From assembly GCF_036320965.1 (NCBI RefSeq), contig NC_092250.1, forward strand, positions 18,265,117 through 18,329,116: a stretch of DNA of 64,000 bases. The letters are read 5' to 3'. The translations under genes were made by a program, and so were the position numbers. Below, one piece after another: positions 1 to 9,955 of this stretch; position 1 is the first letter of the stretch, and the number at the start of each line of letters is the position of its first letter. The stretch is from Panulirus ornatus (Eukaryota; Arthropoda; Malacostraca; Decapoda; Palinuridae). The notes under the pieces are model-generated. The model saw only the letters and a list, made by a program, of their open reading frames with translations. It did no database searches and was not told the origin of the DNA.

Positions 1-170
1 GTGACTATTGCTTTTCATTTTAGTATTAGATGTAATAGGATTATAGTACGTGCTCGATTATTTTTTTTTTTTCCGCGATGTATTGATAGATCTGGTCGGG
101 CGTCAAAACTGATTGAAATCATATTAATCATGTTGAGATTAACGTTTACTTGGTGGTAGTGGTGATGTAT

Positions 171-175
<5 letters not shown>

Positions 176-221
<46 letters not shown>
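176..221. repeat. (GT)n microsatellite
   Basis: Near-perfect GT run preceded by a few ATGTGT variants. No gene is visible around it. Confidence 0.95.
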
Positions 222-222
<1 letters not shown>

Positions 223-1056
223 ATCAGTATGGAACACACCGGTCACTCTCCACCCAGTGATAGCAGTGTATAGGTCATGACAGAACCGTAAGATTCACCC
301 ATGACCTCATATTTAACATCTCTCTGACGTGTCGTTGATCGTAGCGTTCACCTGTCGTCTCTTCCTAAACCCTTATCTATCACCTGTTATGCCATGAAGA
401 CATCTATCGCCACGTGCCCGAGCATCCTTGCATGGTTCAGTCAAATTCCATTTACCTCTATATCACTACTGTTAAGGGGACTTTACGTATTATACAGAGG
501 CAATTGTGGGCAAGCCTCTAAAAGTCCATGTAGCTTGGGGGAAATTTTTTTTTCTGTGCATTATCTCCCGCGCATAGCGTCCATGAATATGTAGATTGGT
601 TCTTTAAGTTGTAAGTTGAGCCGGAGACAACGAGATCGTATTATTATAAAGGTGAGAGTTTTAGATGGGGGTCGCAGGAAAACTTCCCCAGCCATCATAG
701 ATCATATCAGGCGGGCTGGAGGAATCTTTTGAATATACTTTTTGCAGCCGTCCATATTTTATGGAAATTGATCCGTCCATATATCATATAATGGTATTCA
801 GTGCTATTCCTTGTAGATTTACGGCTATATTATTTCTCATTTCGGTTGGGTAAGAGAGCTGCATCATCAGGTTTTTGTTATTGTTTCTCGACTCAGCTGT
901 GCATAAGCCTCGCGTTAATGCCCTGAAGTTGTTAGTCTCCTGTTGGCCAGATACATTATTGAGAAAGGAATCATTATCTTGTGTCATGATGTATGCCGAG
1001 CAGGGCATATGTCTGAAGCGTTATCTAAAGTCCAGCCATTCAGGGAGATACTGAAG

Positions 1057-1058
<2 letters not shown>
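222..1058. other. Unique sequence, no gene seen
   Basis: Moderately AT-rich single-copy-looking DNA. The open frames here are under 80 codons, start at arbitrary ATGs and show no recognisable domain. I see no RNA gene. Confidence 0.6.

Positions 1059-1090
<32 letters not shown>
1059..1090. repeat. (GT)n microsatellite
   Basis: Perfect GT run followed by a G-rich tract. Confidence 0.95.
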
Positions 1091-1092
<2 letters not shown>

Positions 1093-1267
1093 TGGGGGGT
1101 GGGTGGGATGACTCAGGCATTTCTCACAGACACTGTGACACATGGTCAAGGGGGGGTAATGACTTCACTATGTGTCACATGCCGCGCGCGGTACACCTTG
1201 ACACAACTTGACATTGTCTTCTTCCCCAGGCCGGAGTGAAAGTGACTGTGGTGTGTTCCTAGGACAG

Positions 1268-1370
<103 letters not shown>

Positions 1371-1454
1371 TGTGAGATAAGATGACGTCCATTAGACTGT
1401 TCCTCTCCCACTGGGATGTGATCACAGGCGTCCGTGGGACTCCAGCTGCACCTT

Positions 1455-2238
1455 GGTTTACGAGGTGATGCTCAGGCTACGCCCTGATGAACGAGGTGGT
1501 GGTGAGGCTTACCACCTGTTTTATGAGGTGGTGGTGAGGCTACCACCTGGTTTATGAGGTGGTGGTGAGGCTTACCACCTGGTTTATGAGTGGTGGTGAG
1601 GCTTACCACCTGGTTTATGAGGTGGTGGTGAGGCTTACCACCTGTTTTATGAGGTGGTGGTGAGGCTACCACCTGGTTTATGAGGTGGTGGTGAGGCTTA
1701 CCACCTGGTTTATGAGGTGGTGGTGAGGCTTACCACCTGTTTTATGAGGTGGTGGTGAGGCTTACCACCTGGTTTATGAGGTGGTGGTGAGGCTTACCAC
1801 CTGGTTTATGAGTGGTGGTGAGGCTTACCACCTGGTTTATGAGGTGGTGGTGAGGCTTACCACCTGGTTTATGAGGTGGTGGTGAGGCTACCACCTGTTG
1901 TATGAGGTGGTGGTGAGGCTACCACCCTGGTTTATGAGGTGGTGGTGAGGCTACCACCTGTTTTATGAGGTGGTGGTGAGGCTTACCACCTGTTGTATGA
2001 GGTGGTGGTGAGGCTTACCACCTGGTTTATGAGGTGGTGGTGAGGCTTACCACCTGGTTTATGAGGTGGTGGTGAGGCTACCACCTGGTTTATGAGTGGT
2101 GGTGAGGCTTACCACCTGGTTTATGAGGTGGTGGTGAGGCTGCACCCTGGTTTATGAGGTTGTGGTGAGGCTGCACCCTGGTTTATGAGGTGGTATTGTA
2201 GTTACACCCTGATGAATGAGGTGGTATTGAGACTATAA
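1455..2238. repeat. 32-bp minisatellite with hairpin-forming unit
   Basis: About 24 head-to-tail copies of a 31-32 bp unit. Each unit contains AGGTGGT and its complement ACCACCT about 10 bases apart, so a single strand of each unit can fold into a 7-bp hairpin. Copies differ by one-base indels (TT/T in CTTACC) and GTTTTAT/GTTGTAT variants. The last copies (from about 2130) are degenerate. A 66-codon minus-strand open frame here is repeat translation. Confidence 0.95.
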
Positions 2239-2301
2239 CCAGACTAACAAGGTGTTATTAAGACCAAGCCCTTGTTAATTACAGTTCCCTGCAGTTGTAT
2301 T

Positions 2302-2307
<6 letters not shown>

Positions 2308-2336
<29 letters not shown>

Positions 2337-2337
2337 C
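2308..2337. repeat. (AAC)n microsatellite
   Basis: Ten AAC/ACA trimers. Confidence 0.95.
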
Positions 2338-2349
2338 GCACCATAAGAA

Positions 2350-3164
2350 TGTTTATGAGTGTTTATGAGTTTCGAAAACAGGAGCAGGAGAGGAGCACAT
2401 CAGAGGAAACCAAATATTTTTTCCCCAGCAGCAGAGGAAGGACTGTGGAGGATGATAGTGTGTGTCAATCCCTCATTCCAGGAGAGATGTTTTTGTCTCG
2501 TGGGTTTGGTACCATTGCATGGCGAGGGAACCTTCTTCACTCACTCCATTAGATACAATTTTTATCAGGTATTTCATTAAGGTCTGGTGGGCTTCTTGAT
2601 GCTCATCCCTCTCTCCCGGGCAGATGGGATCTGCGTATCTGAGGAGGTGGGCGGAGCGCGAGCGTCTTAACTCCTGCCTGACAACACATAAGCCACGATG
2701 AAGTCTATCGCGGCTCAGAAATAGCTGCCTACATTGCTATACGTAAAGGAGTCGTGGTGAACACGTAAGAACAGAGCCTTATGAATTCCCTTGATCAAAC
2801 TCCCTATACTTATGTTCGTGGCAGGATCAGTGGTGTGGTGGGTGTTGTCTCCTATACTTTTCACCAGGGGAACAACTCCCTCGCCAAACTGGTTACCACC
2901 GAGAAACGTTGTGTATACATCATGGCCAGTGTAGACTTCGCTTACTGACGGACTTCGAGTTAAGGTGTATAGTTCTCCTGAGGTTTAAAATGGGAGAAAA
3001 ATGCCAAAGTGGACAAACTTCAGACTGAGAAAGTTGGTCCACGAGAAGATTTTAAGGGAGCCTGAACTTCAGGTGGAAGAGTAAACTTGTTGAAGATATA
3101 AAGTTTTGAGAGGGATTGAACCTGAGATGAACCGGTCGGTCAGGTCGGGAGCCGTTTAGTGAGC

Positions 3165-3168
<4 letters not shown>
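2350..3168. other. Unique sequence, no gene seen
   Basis: Two overlapping plus frames of 67-73 codons at 2349-2580 have no recognisable domain and no consistent codon bias. Nothing else is visible. Confidence 0.55.

Positions 3169-3207
<39 letters not shown>
3169..3207. repeat. (GT)n microsatellite
   Basis: Perfect GT run. Confidence 0.95.
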
Positions 3208-3209
<2 letters not shown>

Positions 3210-3356
3210 GGCAGTGTGCAGGTGTACAGCATGAGAAAGATCCGTGAAGATTCGCATTGTCTTAACGATGAGAATGTTGCCAGATAATTCCTGGACAAAA
3301 AAGGAATGTAGATGACGTCATCGTATACATACAGCTACCAGAACACAGGTTTGACA

Positions 3357-3380
3357 ACACACACACACACACACACACAC
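3357..3380. repeat. (CA)n microsatellite
   Basis: Perfect CA run. Confidence 0.9.
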
Positions 3381-4007
3381 GAGAGTTGCTGAAATCCAGA
3401 CAAGTGGATCTGATGAGGATGGGTTACCCCAAAGTAGAATATGCTTGTCAATTTTTGGTCGCTGCATTGAAGATGCATAGAAAAGATGATAGAAAGCGTC
3501 TAGAGGAGGATAACAGAAATGTTACCAGAATCTAGACGGCAGGAAGAGAGAAGAGTAAGGAGCGATATGATAACAATCGTAGAGTTCCTGAACCCGTTTG
3601 TTAATGCAGACAGTGATGACAGTTCTTCGACGGATGCATAGATAGAACAAGTTATAACATGAGACTCCCGCAGGCAGGACAGTGTTCGAGAAGACGTCAT
3701 GAACTCTCTTTACAGTGAAAACAACAACAATAACCACAACAGTAGCTTATGACCCGGAGTGACCCGAGCTTATGAGTCTGTGAACAACATACAAGAGTGT
3801 GTGAGACAGTGGACGAAGCGGTGGTGAGTCCCCCACGAGTGCAGACCTCCCTCCCCGCATGAGACAGGTAGTACAACAAGCAGACCCTAAATAAAACTAC
3901 GACAGTTAAGGTGAACAAACAACTGTCTCTCGTTTTCTCCGACTCCGGGCTCATCATTTCCCACGAGTCCCCGTTTTTACGGCAGGAGGAGGGTTGGGTT
4001 GGTTGCG
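3381..4007. other. Unique sequence, no gene seen
   Basis: Three overlapping minus-strand open frames of 66-86 codons compete with each other and none shows a recognisable motif. I do not call a gene. Confidence 0.5.
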
Positions 4008-4212
4008 GTGTGTGTGTGTGTGTGTGTGTGTGTGGCGGTATGGTGGTGGTAGGGCAGTAGGATGACTTTACAAGGCCACTGAGGTCTCGTCAGAGGCCAC
4101 CAGATGGCTGTACAGGTGGCAGCTCTCTCGTGTGGTAGTTACCCGGGAGAGAGGGAGTGACAGCACTGTGCCATAAAGACGTATACTGCGTGGTTATTGG
4201 GTTCCTTCTGGT

Positions 4213-4370
4213 GTCATACACCGGGCGCAGAGAGAGAGGGACACACTATGTGTGTGTGTGTGTGTGTGCTTACTGACCTACGACTCACCGGGCGCAGAGA
4301 GGGACACACTGTGTGTGTGTGTGTGTGTGCTTACTGACCTACGACTCACCGGGCGCAGAGAGAGGGACAC

Positions 4371-4417
<47 letters not shown>

Positions 4418-4430
4418 ACTGACCTACGAC
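4213..4430. repeat. About 70-bp minisatellite with internal (GT)n
   Basis: Three copies of a unit containing ACCGGGCGCAGAGAG, GGGACACACT, a GT run and TTACTGACCTACGA. The internal GT run grows from about 20 to about 44 bp in the third copy, so a dinucleotide repeat is expanding within a longer tandem unit. Confidence 0.9.
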
Positions 4431-4543
4431 GACGCAAGGTTACTGAAAGGTAAGGGCCAACGCACGTAGCGCTCACCGCATGGATATATATTGAGAGTTA
4501 CGAAGAAGAGACGTGTCAAGTTAACGTGTTGTCAAAGGGTTAT

Positions 4544-4548
<5 letters not shown>

Positions 4549-4618
<70 letters not shown>
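4549..4618. repeat. (GA)n microsatellite
   Basis: About 70 bp perfect GA run. Confidence 0.95.
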
Positions 4619-4620
<2 letters not shown>

Positions 4621-4766
4621 GGGGTGGGTGGGTACAGTATAAAACTTTTTTCCCCCACGAACACTGTCAAAAATGATAAGTGAGAAACTATGTAAGCGGT
4701 GAAAATAACATGGGTCCTGCCAAATGCTGCAGATGGGTAAAAGATGTAGCAATAAAAAGATAGCGT

Positions 4767-4768
<2 letters not shown>

Positions 4769-4839
<71 letters not shown>
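4769..4839. repeat. (AT)n microsatellite
   Basis: About 70 bp perfect TA run that abuts the dispersed repeat at 4840. Confidence 0.95.
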
Positions 4840-4841
<2 letters not shown>

Positions 4842-4926
4842 CTCTGAGTCCGCGGGGAAAATGAAACACGAAAAGTTCCCAAGTGCACTTTCGTGTAATA
4901 ATCACACGCGCAAAATTGTGATCCTT

Positions 4927-4930
<4 letters not shown>
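4840..4930. repeat. Dispersed repeat R1, copy 1, between two (AT)n arrays
   Basis: A 90-bp segment containing GAGTCCGCGGGG, AAGTTCCCAAGTGCAC and TTTCGTGTAATAATCAC. The same segment occurs at 22071-22137 at high identity, also directly after an (AT)n run. Two copies in one window indicate a dispersed element. I cannot assign the family; a longer element flanked by TA repeats is plausible. Confidence 0.75.

Positions 4931-4998
<68 letters not shown>
4931..4998. repeat. (AT)n microsatellite
   Basis: Perfect TA run on the far side of the R1 copy. Confidence 0.95.
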
Positions 4999-5000
<2 letters not shown>

Positions 5001-5356
5001 TAAGCCTATAAATTTTCTATATTACACTTTGGGTGATAAAGTGATAAATATTCTTTGATATATTATGAGCAATATTGCTCAGACTACTGTTTTTTGAACT
5101 CGTACATCATCACAAACGAGAATTATAAACTCCATTTTTTACGTTAGTTTGTCTACTTTGAATTATTGACTTTTGAGAGTTATGTCGTAGTCGGTTTTCG
5201 TAAGGTTATTGATGATAAAGTTTCCAAGTGACTTATAGTAGACTTCCTGATCAAACAGAATCGTAGATGTGACGTATTTCTTTCTTAATCGTATCTTAGA
5301 ATTAGGACTGTGATATTTTAGGTGGTAGATAGTTTGGATGAATATTAAGAAACTCT

Positions 5357-5357
<1 letters not shown>
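4999..5357. other. AT-rich unique sequence, nothing seen
   Basis: AT-rich, without a credible open frame or repeat. Confidence 0.6.

Positions 5358-5411
<54 letters not shown>
5358..5411. repeat. (CA)n microsatellite
   Basis: Perfect CA run of about 54 bp. Confidence 0.95.
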
Positions 5412-5414
<3 letters not shown>

Positions 5415-5587
5415 AAAGATTTAGAATCTAAAGAGCAGGATAGTGTCGATGATAGACTAGGTCTGTAGATATTATTATAATTGCCTTGTTTGCTGGGAGA
5501 TAACAGACATGGACGTGTGTTAGAACATCTTGAAAGTCAGGAAAGTAACAGGAGTCATTAACAGAAAAGCCAAGATGGAAGAAGGTT

Positions 5588-6027
5588 GAGGTAGTCCCAG
5601 ATGGTAACCAATACACTGAAAGGTAATGGCTGAGGTAGTCCCAGATGGTAACCAATACACTGAAAGGTAATGGTTGAGGTAGTCTCAGATGGTAACCAAT
5701 TACTCTGAGAGGTAATGGTTGAGGTAGTCCCAGATGGTAACTAATACACTTAAAGGTAATGGTTGAGGTAGTCCCAGATGGTAACTAATACACTGAAAGG
5801 TAATGGTTGAGGTAGTCCCAGATGGTAACCATTTACTCTGAAAGGTAATGGTTGAGGTAGTCCCAGATGGTAACCATTTACTCTGAAAGGTAATGGTTGA
5901 GGTAGTCCCAGATGGTAACCAATACACTGAAAGGTAATGGTTGAGGTAGTCCCAGATGGTAACCAATACACTGAAAGGTAATGGTTGAGGTAGTCCCAGA
6001 TGGTAACCAGTACACTGAAAGGTAATT
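5588..6027. repeat. 44-bp minisatellite, ten copies
   Basis: Ten units of 44 bp; each begins GAGGTAGTCCCAGATGGTAA and ends AAAGGTAATGGTT. Variants fall in the CCAATACACT/CCATTTACTCT segment, which gives two sub-types that cluster in the middle of the array. Minus-strand open frames of 88-119 codons here are translations of the repeat. Confidence 0.95.
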
Positions 6028-6190
6028 CATTTGAGCGTTTGAAAAGGTTTTTATTGTTCTTTTTTTGTGTGTGTTTCTGAAGATGAATAAAAGGTGTATA
6101 GGAGGCCATTATACGAAGATGTTATTATCTTTTATGGACAAAAGGAGTGAGGGTAGGTGGTTCCGATTAAGGCCGGCTTGATTATGTTTC

Positions 6191-6240
6191 TATATAAAGG
6201 GGAACTGAACCACACAGGAGGTTAGATTTCTCCATTGTAC
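6191..6240 (+). promoter_or_regulatory. Possible TATA-box core promoter
   Basis: TATATAAAGGGG is a strong TATA match. A start site would be expected about 25-30 bp downstream, near CACACAGGAGG or TCCATTG. No coding exon follows within the next kilobase, so this may be chance in an AT-rich setting. Confidence 0.2.
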
Positions 6241-6404
6241 CTCGAACGTGTGTCTGAGTGGAGGATACGCTTCTCTTCCCCCGTGGACGACATTGAGACG
6301 AGCACCCCCTGCCGATGCGTAGATTAATGATCTGTCTCGTTGATATGATACGTTCGCTTCGTACAGTGCATGAGGAATTTATCTTAGGCCCTTGAGTACC
6401 GCGG

Positions 6405-6640
6405 TACGACCCGTGGACACGAGAGAACGACCCTTAGGTACGACTTTCCGAATCTTCAGCAGAACGCCACGACCTTTTAGCATGATGGTACGACCCTTAA
6501 GGTATGATTAGACTGGGCCTTTGACCTTACCTTGGAGAGTCGGGTCAGGGGCCGGAGCATCATGGCTAAGGCTAGTTCCGTCGTGCTCAAGGGTTGTGTA
6601 CCGTCGTGTTTGACGACACATGCCGCCGTGCTCAGGGTAT
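6405..6640. repeat. Palindrome/21-bp element, decayed copy A
   Basis: Left arm has TACGACCCTTAAGG and GGGCCTTTGACCTTACC. The right arm reads GGGTCAGGGGCCGGAGCATC followed by CCGTCGTGCTCAAGGGTTGT and two more decayed 21-bp-like units. The arms are inverted copies of each other around about 6535. It belongs to the family best seen at 16624-17001. Confidence 0.65.
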
Positions 6641-7488
6641 TTGTATTAACATGGTTGATTAAGTGTCGTAATCAGTAAAGACCTAGATAGCTTGGGTTTG
6701 TTCTGGTTACACTCTTCCTGAGTGCATAATGGAAGACCAGTGTAGACGTCGCACACTGGTCCGTTGCGGGAGGAGACCGGTGAGTTGGTCGACGGGTGAC
6801 AGCTGCCGTGCAAGCAGGTGTATAAGGTGTGATTCAGGTGATATCGCCCGTCACACAGCTGCTGGTGAGCTGCGGGGGACTAGAGCGGAAGGTCCACAGT
6901 CCAGGGACCACAGTCCCTTCTCGAAAGCTTTACGATCGCCCTCGTTGCTCTCCTCCCCAGCGCTACAGACGTGGAACCCTCCGCTGAACGTACACACAAG
7001 AGCCACCCAGCCTCTTAAACTTTGACACACCTCTCCTCCCAAGAGCCACCCAGCCCCTTAAGCTTTGACACACCTCTCCTCCCAAGGATCTTGCTGCCTT
7101 AGCAGTTCTCAAGGCTTTGCCTCATTGATAACGTAGTTACGAAAGCTTAAGAACTTCGTACGGGATTTTTGAAAGCCTAAGAATTCGTAGTACTGGAAGC
7201 TAAGCCGATACGTACAAATGAATTTTGAAACCTTGGCGAATTCTTAGAAGAGTTGTGAGAGCCTGCGAAATCGTCCAGGGTTCAGAGAAGCTTAGCGAAT
7301 TCCTCGCGTCTCGGAGCTTCTGGCATTCGTCTGTGCGACGGTTACTTGGCTCTGGAACGTCTCACTCAAGGGTTCGGTTGTGTTTACAAGAGACACATGT
7401 CCCTGGTGGTGTTCAAAGACGTATATGATAGTCTAGGGTGGTCCATACCGGTGGGAAAGTCTTCGTAAATAATATTGTTCCTCCCTGT
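6641..7488. other. Non-coding stretch with two small local duplications
   Basis: Holds a perfect-looking 43-bp tandem duplication at 6998-7083 (unit starts AAGAGCCACCCAGCC; two substitutions between copies) and a loose series of imperfect motifs like GAAAGCTTAAGAATTCGTA between 7130 and 7305. Short frames here show no domain. Confidence 0.55.
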
Positions 7489-7668
7489 CCTCTTCCTCCC
7501 TGTCCTCCTCCTCCTCCTCCTCCTCCTCCTCCTCCTCCTCCTCCTCCTCCTCCTCTTCCCCCTCCTCCTCCTCTTCCTCCTTCTCCTCCTCCTCCTCCTC
7601 ATCATCATCATCATCTTCTTCTTCTTCTTCTTCTTCTTCTTCTTCTTCTTCTTCTTCTTCTTCTTCCA
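7489..7668. repeat. (TCC)n(TTC)n polypyrimidine triplet tract
   Basis: About 180 bp with all purines on the minus strand: TCC triplets, a short ATC block, then TTC triplets. It is open in several frames (poly-Leu, poly-Pro, poly-Glu) only because of its three-base period. Such mirror-repeat polypyrimidine tracts can form triplex DNA. Confidence 0.95.
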
Positions 7669-7801
7669 ATTCGTGTGGTTGAGGCGGCCGCGGGCGCCCG
7701 CCACCAACAGTACTTTGCTGGAGTATACAAGAATGGAAACAGCCCCTCACGAATCGATGCAGAGAAAAACGAGACGCGGAAAACCCTTTGTGAGAGGAAA
7801 G

Positions 7802-7805
<4 letters not shown>

Positions 7806-7879
<74 letters not shown>
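7806..7879. repeat. (CT)n microsatellite
   Basis: About 74 bp perfect CT run followed by ACC triplets. Confidence 0.95.
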
Positions 7880-7881
<2 letters not shown>

Positions 7882-8023
7882 CCACCACCACCAGTTACAA
7901 CTCAGGTTCAGGGTCGTTGGGAAGACAGACCCGGGAGTATTCTTGGTGCAATGTATCTTTATGATGGTCCAGTTTTGTGAGATGAACCTGCCAATCCCAC
8001 TTCCCACACACACAGTAAATCGC

Positions 8024-8110
<87 letters not shown>
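8024..8110. repeat. (AT)n microsatellite at the 5' edge of the LINE
   Basis: About 86 bp perfect TA run. LINE homology begins at the very next base, so this run is either the insertion target or part of the insertion junction. Confidence 0.95.
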
Positions 8111-8114
<4 letters not shown>

Positions 8115-9691
8115 GTTTTGGTCGAGGTGGTGTGCAAAGTGAGAGGGTTAGGGAAAATGATTTGGTAAACAGAGAAGAGGTAGTAAAAGCTTTGCGGAAG
8201 ATGAAAGCCGGCAAGGCAGCAGGTTTGGATGGCATTGCAGTGGAATTTATTAAGAAAGGGGGTGACTGTATTGTTGACTGGTTGGTAAGGTTATTTAATG
8301 TATGTATGACTCATGGTGAGGTGCCTGAGGATTGGCGGAATGCGTGCATAGTGCCATTGTACAAAGGCAAAGGGGATAAGAGTGAGTGCTCAAATTACAG
8401 AGGTATAAGTTTGTTGAGTATTCCTGGTAAATTATATGGGAGGGTATTGATTGAGAGGGTGAAGGCATGTACAGAGCATCAGATTGGGGAAGAGCAGTGC
8501 GGTTTCAGAAGTGGTAGAGGATGTGTGGATCAGGTGTTTGCTTTGAAGAATGTATGTGAGAAATACTTAGAAAAGCAAATGGATTTGTATGTAGCATTTA
8601 TGGATCTGGAGAAGGCATATGATAGAGTTGATAGAGATGCTCTGTGGAAGGTATTAAGAATATATGGTGTGGGAGGCAAGTTGTTAGAAGCAGTGAAAAG
8701 TTTTTATCGAGGATGTAAGGCATGTGTACGTGTAGGAAGAGAGGAAAGTGATTGGTTCTCAGTGAATGTAGGTTTGCGGCAGGGGTGTGTGATGTCTCCA
8801 TGGTTGTTTAATTTGTTTATGGATGGGGTTGTAAGGGAGGTAAATGCAAGAGTCCTGGAAAGAGGGGCAAGTATGAAGTCTGTTGGGGATGAGAGAGCTT
8901 GGGAAGTGAGTCAGTTGTTGTTCGCTGATGATACAGCGCTGGTGGCTGATTCATGTGAGAAACTGCAGAAGCTGGTGACTGAGTTTGGTAAAGTGTGTGG
9001 AAGAAGAAAGTTGAGAGTAAATGTGAATAAGAGCAAGGTTATTAGGTACAGTAGGGGTGAGGGTCAAGTCAATTGGGAGGTGAGTTTGAATGGAGAAAAA
9101 CTGGAGGAAGTGAAGTGTTTTAGATATCTGGGAGTGGATCTGTCAGCGGATGGAACCATGGAAGCGGAAGTGGATCATAGGGTGGGGGAGGGGGCGAAAA
9201 TTTTGGGAGCCTTGAAAAATGTGTGGAAGTCGAGAACATTATCTCGGAAAGCAAAAATGGGTATGTTTGAGGGAATAGTGGTTCCAACAATGTTGTATGG
9301 TTGCGAGGCGTGGGCTGTGGATAGAGATGTGCGCAGGAGGATGGATGTGCTAGAAATGAGATGTTTGAGGACAATGTGTGGTGTGAGGTGGTTTGATCGA
9401 GTAAGTAACGTAAGGGTAAGAGAGAGGTGTGGAAATAAAAAGAGCGTGGTTGAGAGAGCAGAAGAGGGTGTTTTGAAATGGTTTGGGCACATGGAGAGAA
9501 TGAGTGAGGAGAGATTGACCAAGAGGATATATGTGTCGGAGGTGGAGGGAACGAGGAGAAGAGGGAGACCAAATTGGAGGTGGAAAGATGGAGTGAAAAA
9601 GATTTTGTGTGATCGGGGCCTGAACATGCAGGAGGGTGAAAGGAGGGCAAGAAATAGAGTGAATTGGAGTCATGTGGTATACAGGGGTTGA
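8111..9691 (+). CDS. Reverse transcriptase of a non-LTR retrotransposon, partial ORF2
   Basis: About 526 codons, open to a TGA at 9689-9691. The upstream continuation of the frame is microsatellite translation and not part of the protein, so no true start exists in this copy. Motifs in order: [13 protein letters not shown] near the start; [19 protein letters not shown] and [44 protein letters not shown], holding the first catalytic aspartate; [16 protein letters not shown]; and [12 protein letters not shown] at about 8915-8950 with the catalytic FADD at 8921-8932. A connection region with [20 protein letters not shown] follows. The C-terminus carries a WFGHMERM motif and an Arg/Gly-rich [10 protein letters not shown] tail. 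RT copies element RNA into DNA at a nicked target. All visible RT catalytic residues are present, but the missing endonuclease makes this copy non-autonomous. Confidence 0.9.
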
Positions 9692-9878
9692 CGTGCTGTC
9701 AGTGGATTGAAGCAAGGCATGTGAAGCGTCTGGGGTAAACCATGGAAAGCTGTGTAGGTATGTATATTTGCGTGTGTGGACGTGTGTATGTACATGTGTA
9801 TGGGGGGGGGGTTGGGCCATTTCTTTCGTCTGTTTCCTTGCGCTACCTCGCAAACGCGGGAGACAGCGACAAAGTATA

Positions 9879-9879
9879 A

Positions 9880-9924
<45 letters not shown>
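9879..9924. repeat. A-run and (AT)n at LINE 3' end
   Basis: About 20 A then a TA run; this marks the LINE 3' terminus. Confidence 0.9.
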
Positions 9925-9928
<4 letters not shown>

Positions 9929-9955
9929 GGAGAGGAAATGTTAAGTAATCATTCT

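Larger units (their letters stand above)
8111..9924 (+). mobile_element. 5'-truncated RTE-like non-LTR retrotransposon (LINE copy L1)
   Basis: Contains the reverse-transcriptase part of ORF2, a short 3' UTR of about 190 bp and a terminal A-run passing into (AT)n. The endonuclease domain expected upstream of the RT is absent, so this is a 5'-truncated copy, as is usual for target-primed reverse transcription. The 3' UTR ends with GCTACCTCGCAAACGCGGGA, which can pair with itself (CCGC/GCGG). That end is repeated at 50455-50782 and partly shared with the SINE family. Both flanks are (AT)n. A short 3' UTR ending in a simple repeat fits RTE-type elements, but the clade is inferred, not tested. Confidence 0.88.

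Noticed and set aside
7475..8110. N-terminal 212 codons of the long open frame that contains the RT
   Set aside because: They translate TCC/TTC, CT and AT microsatellites (poly-Leu, poly-Phe, Ser-Leu, Ile-Tyr). LINE homology begins at 8111, so they are not part of the protein.
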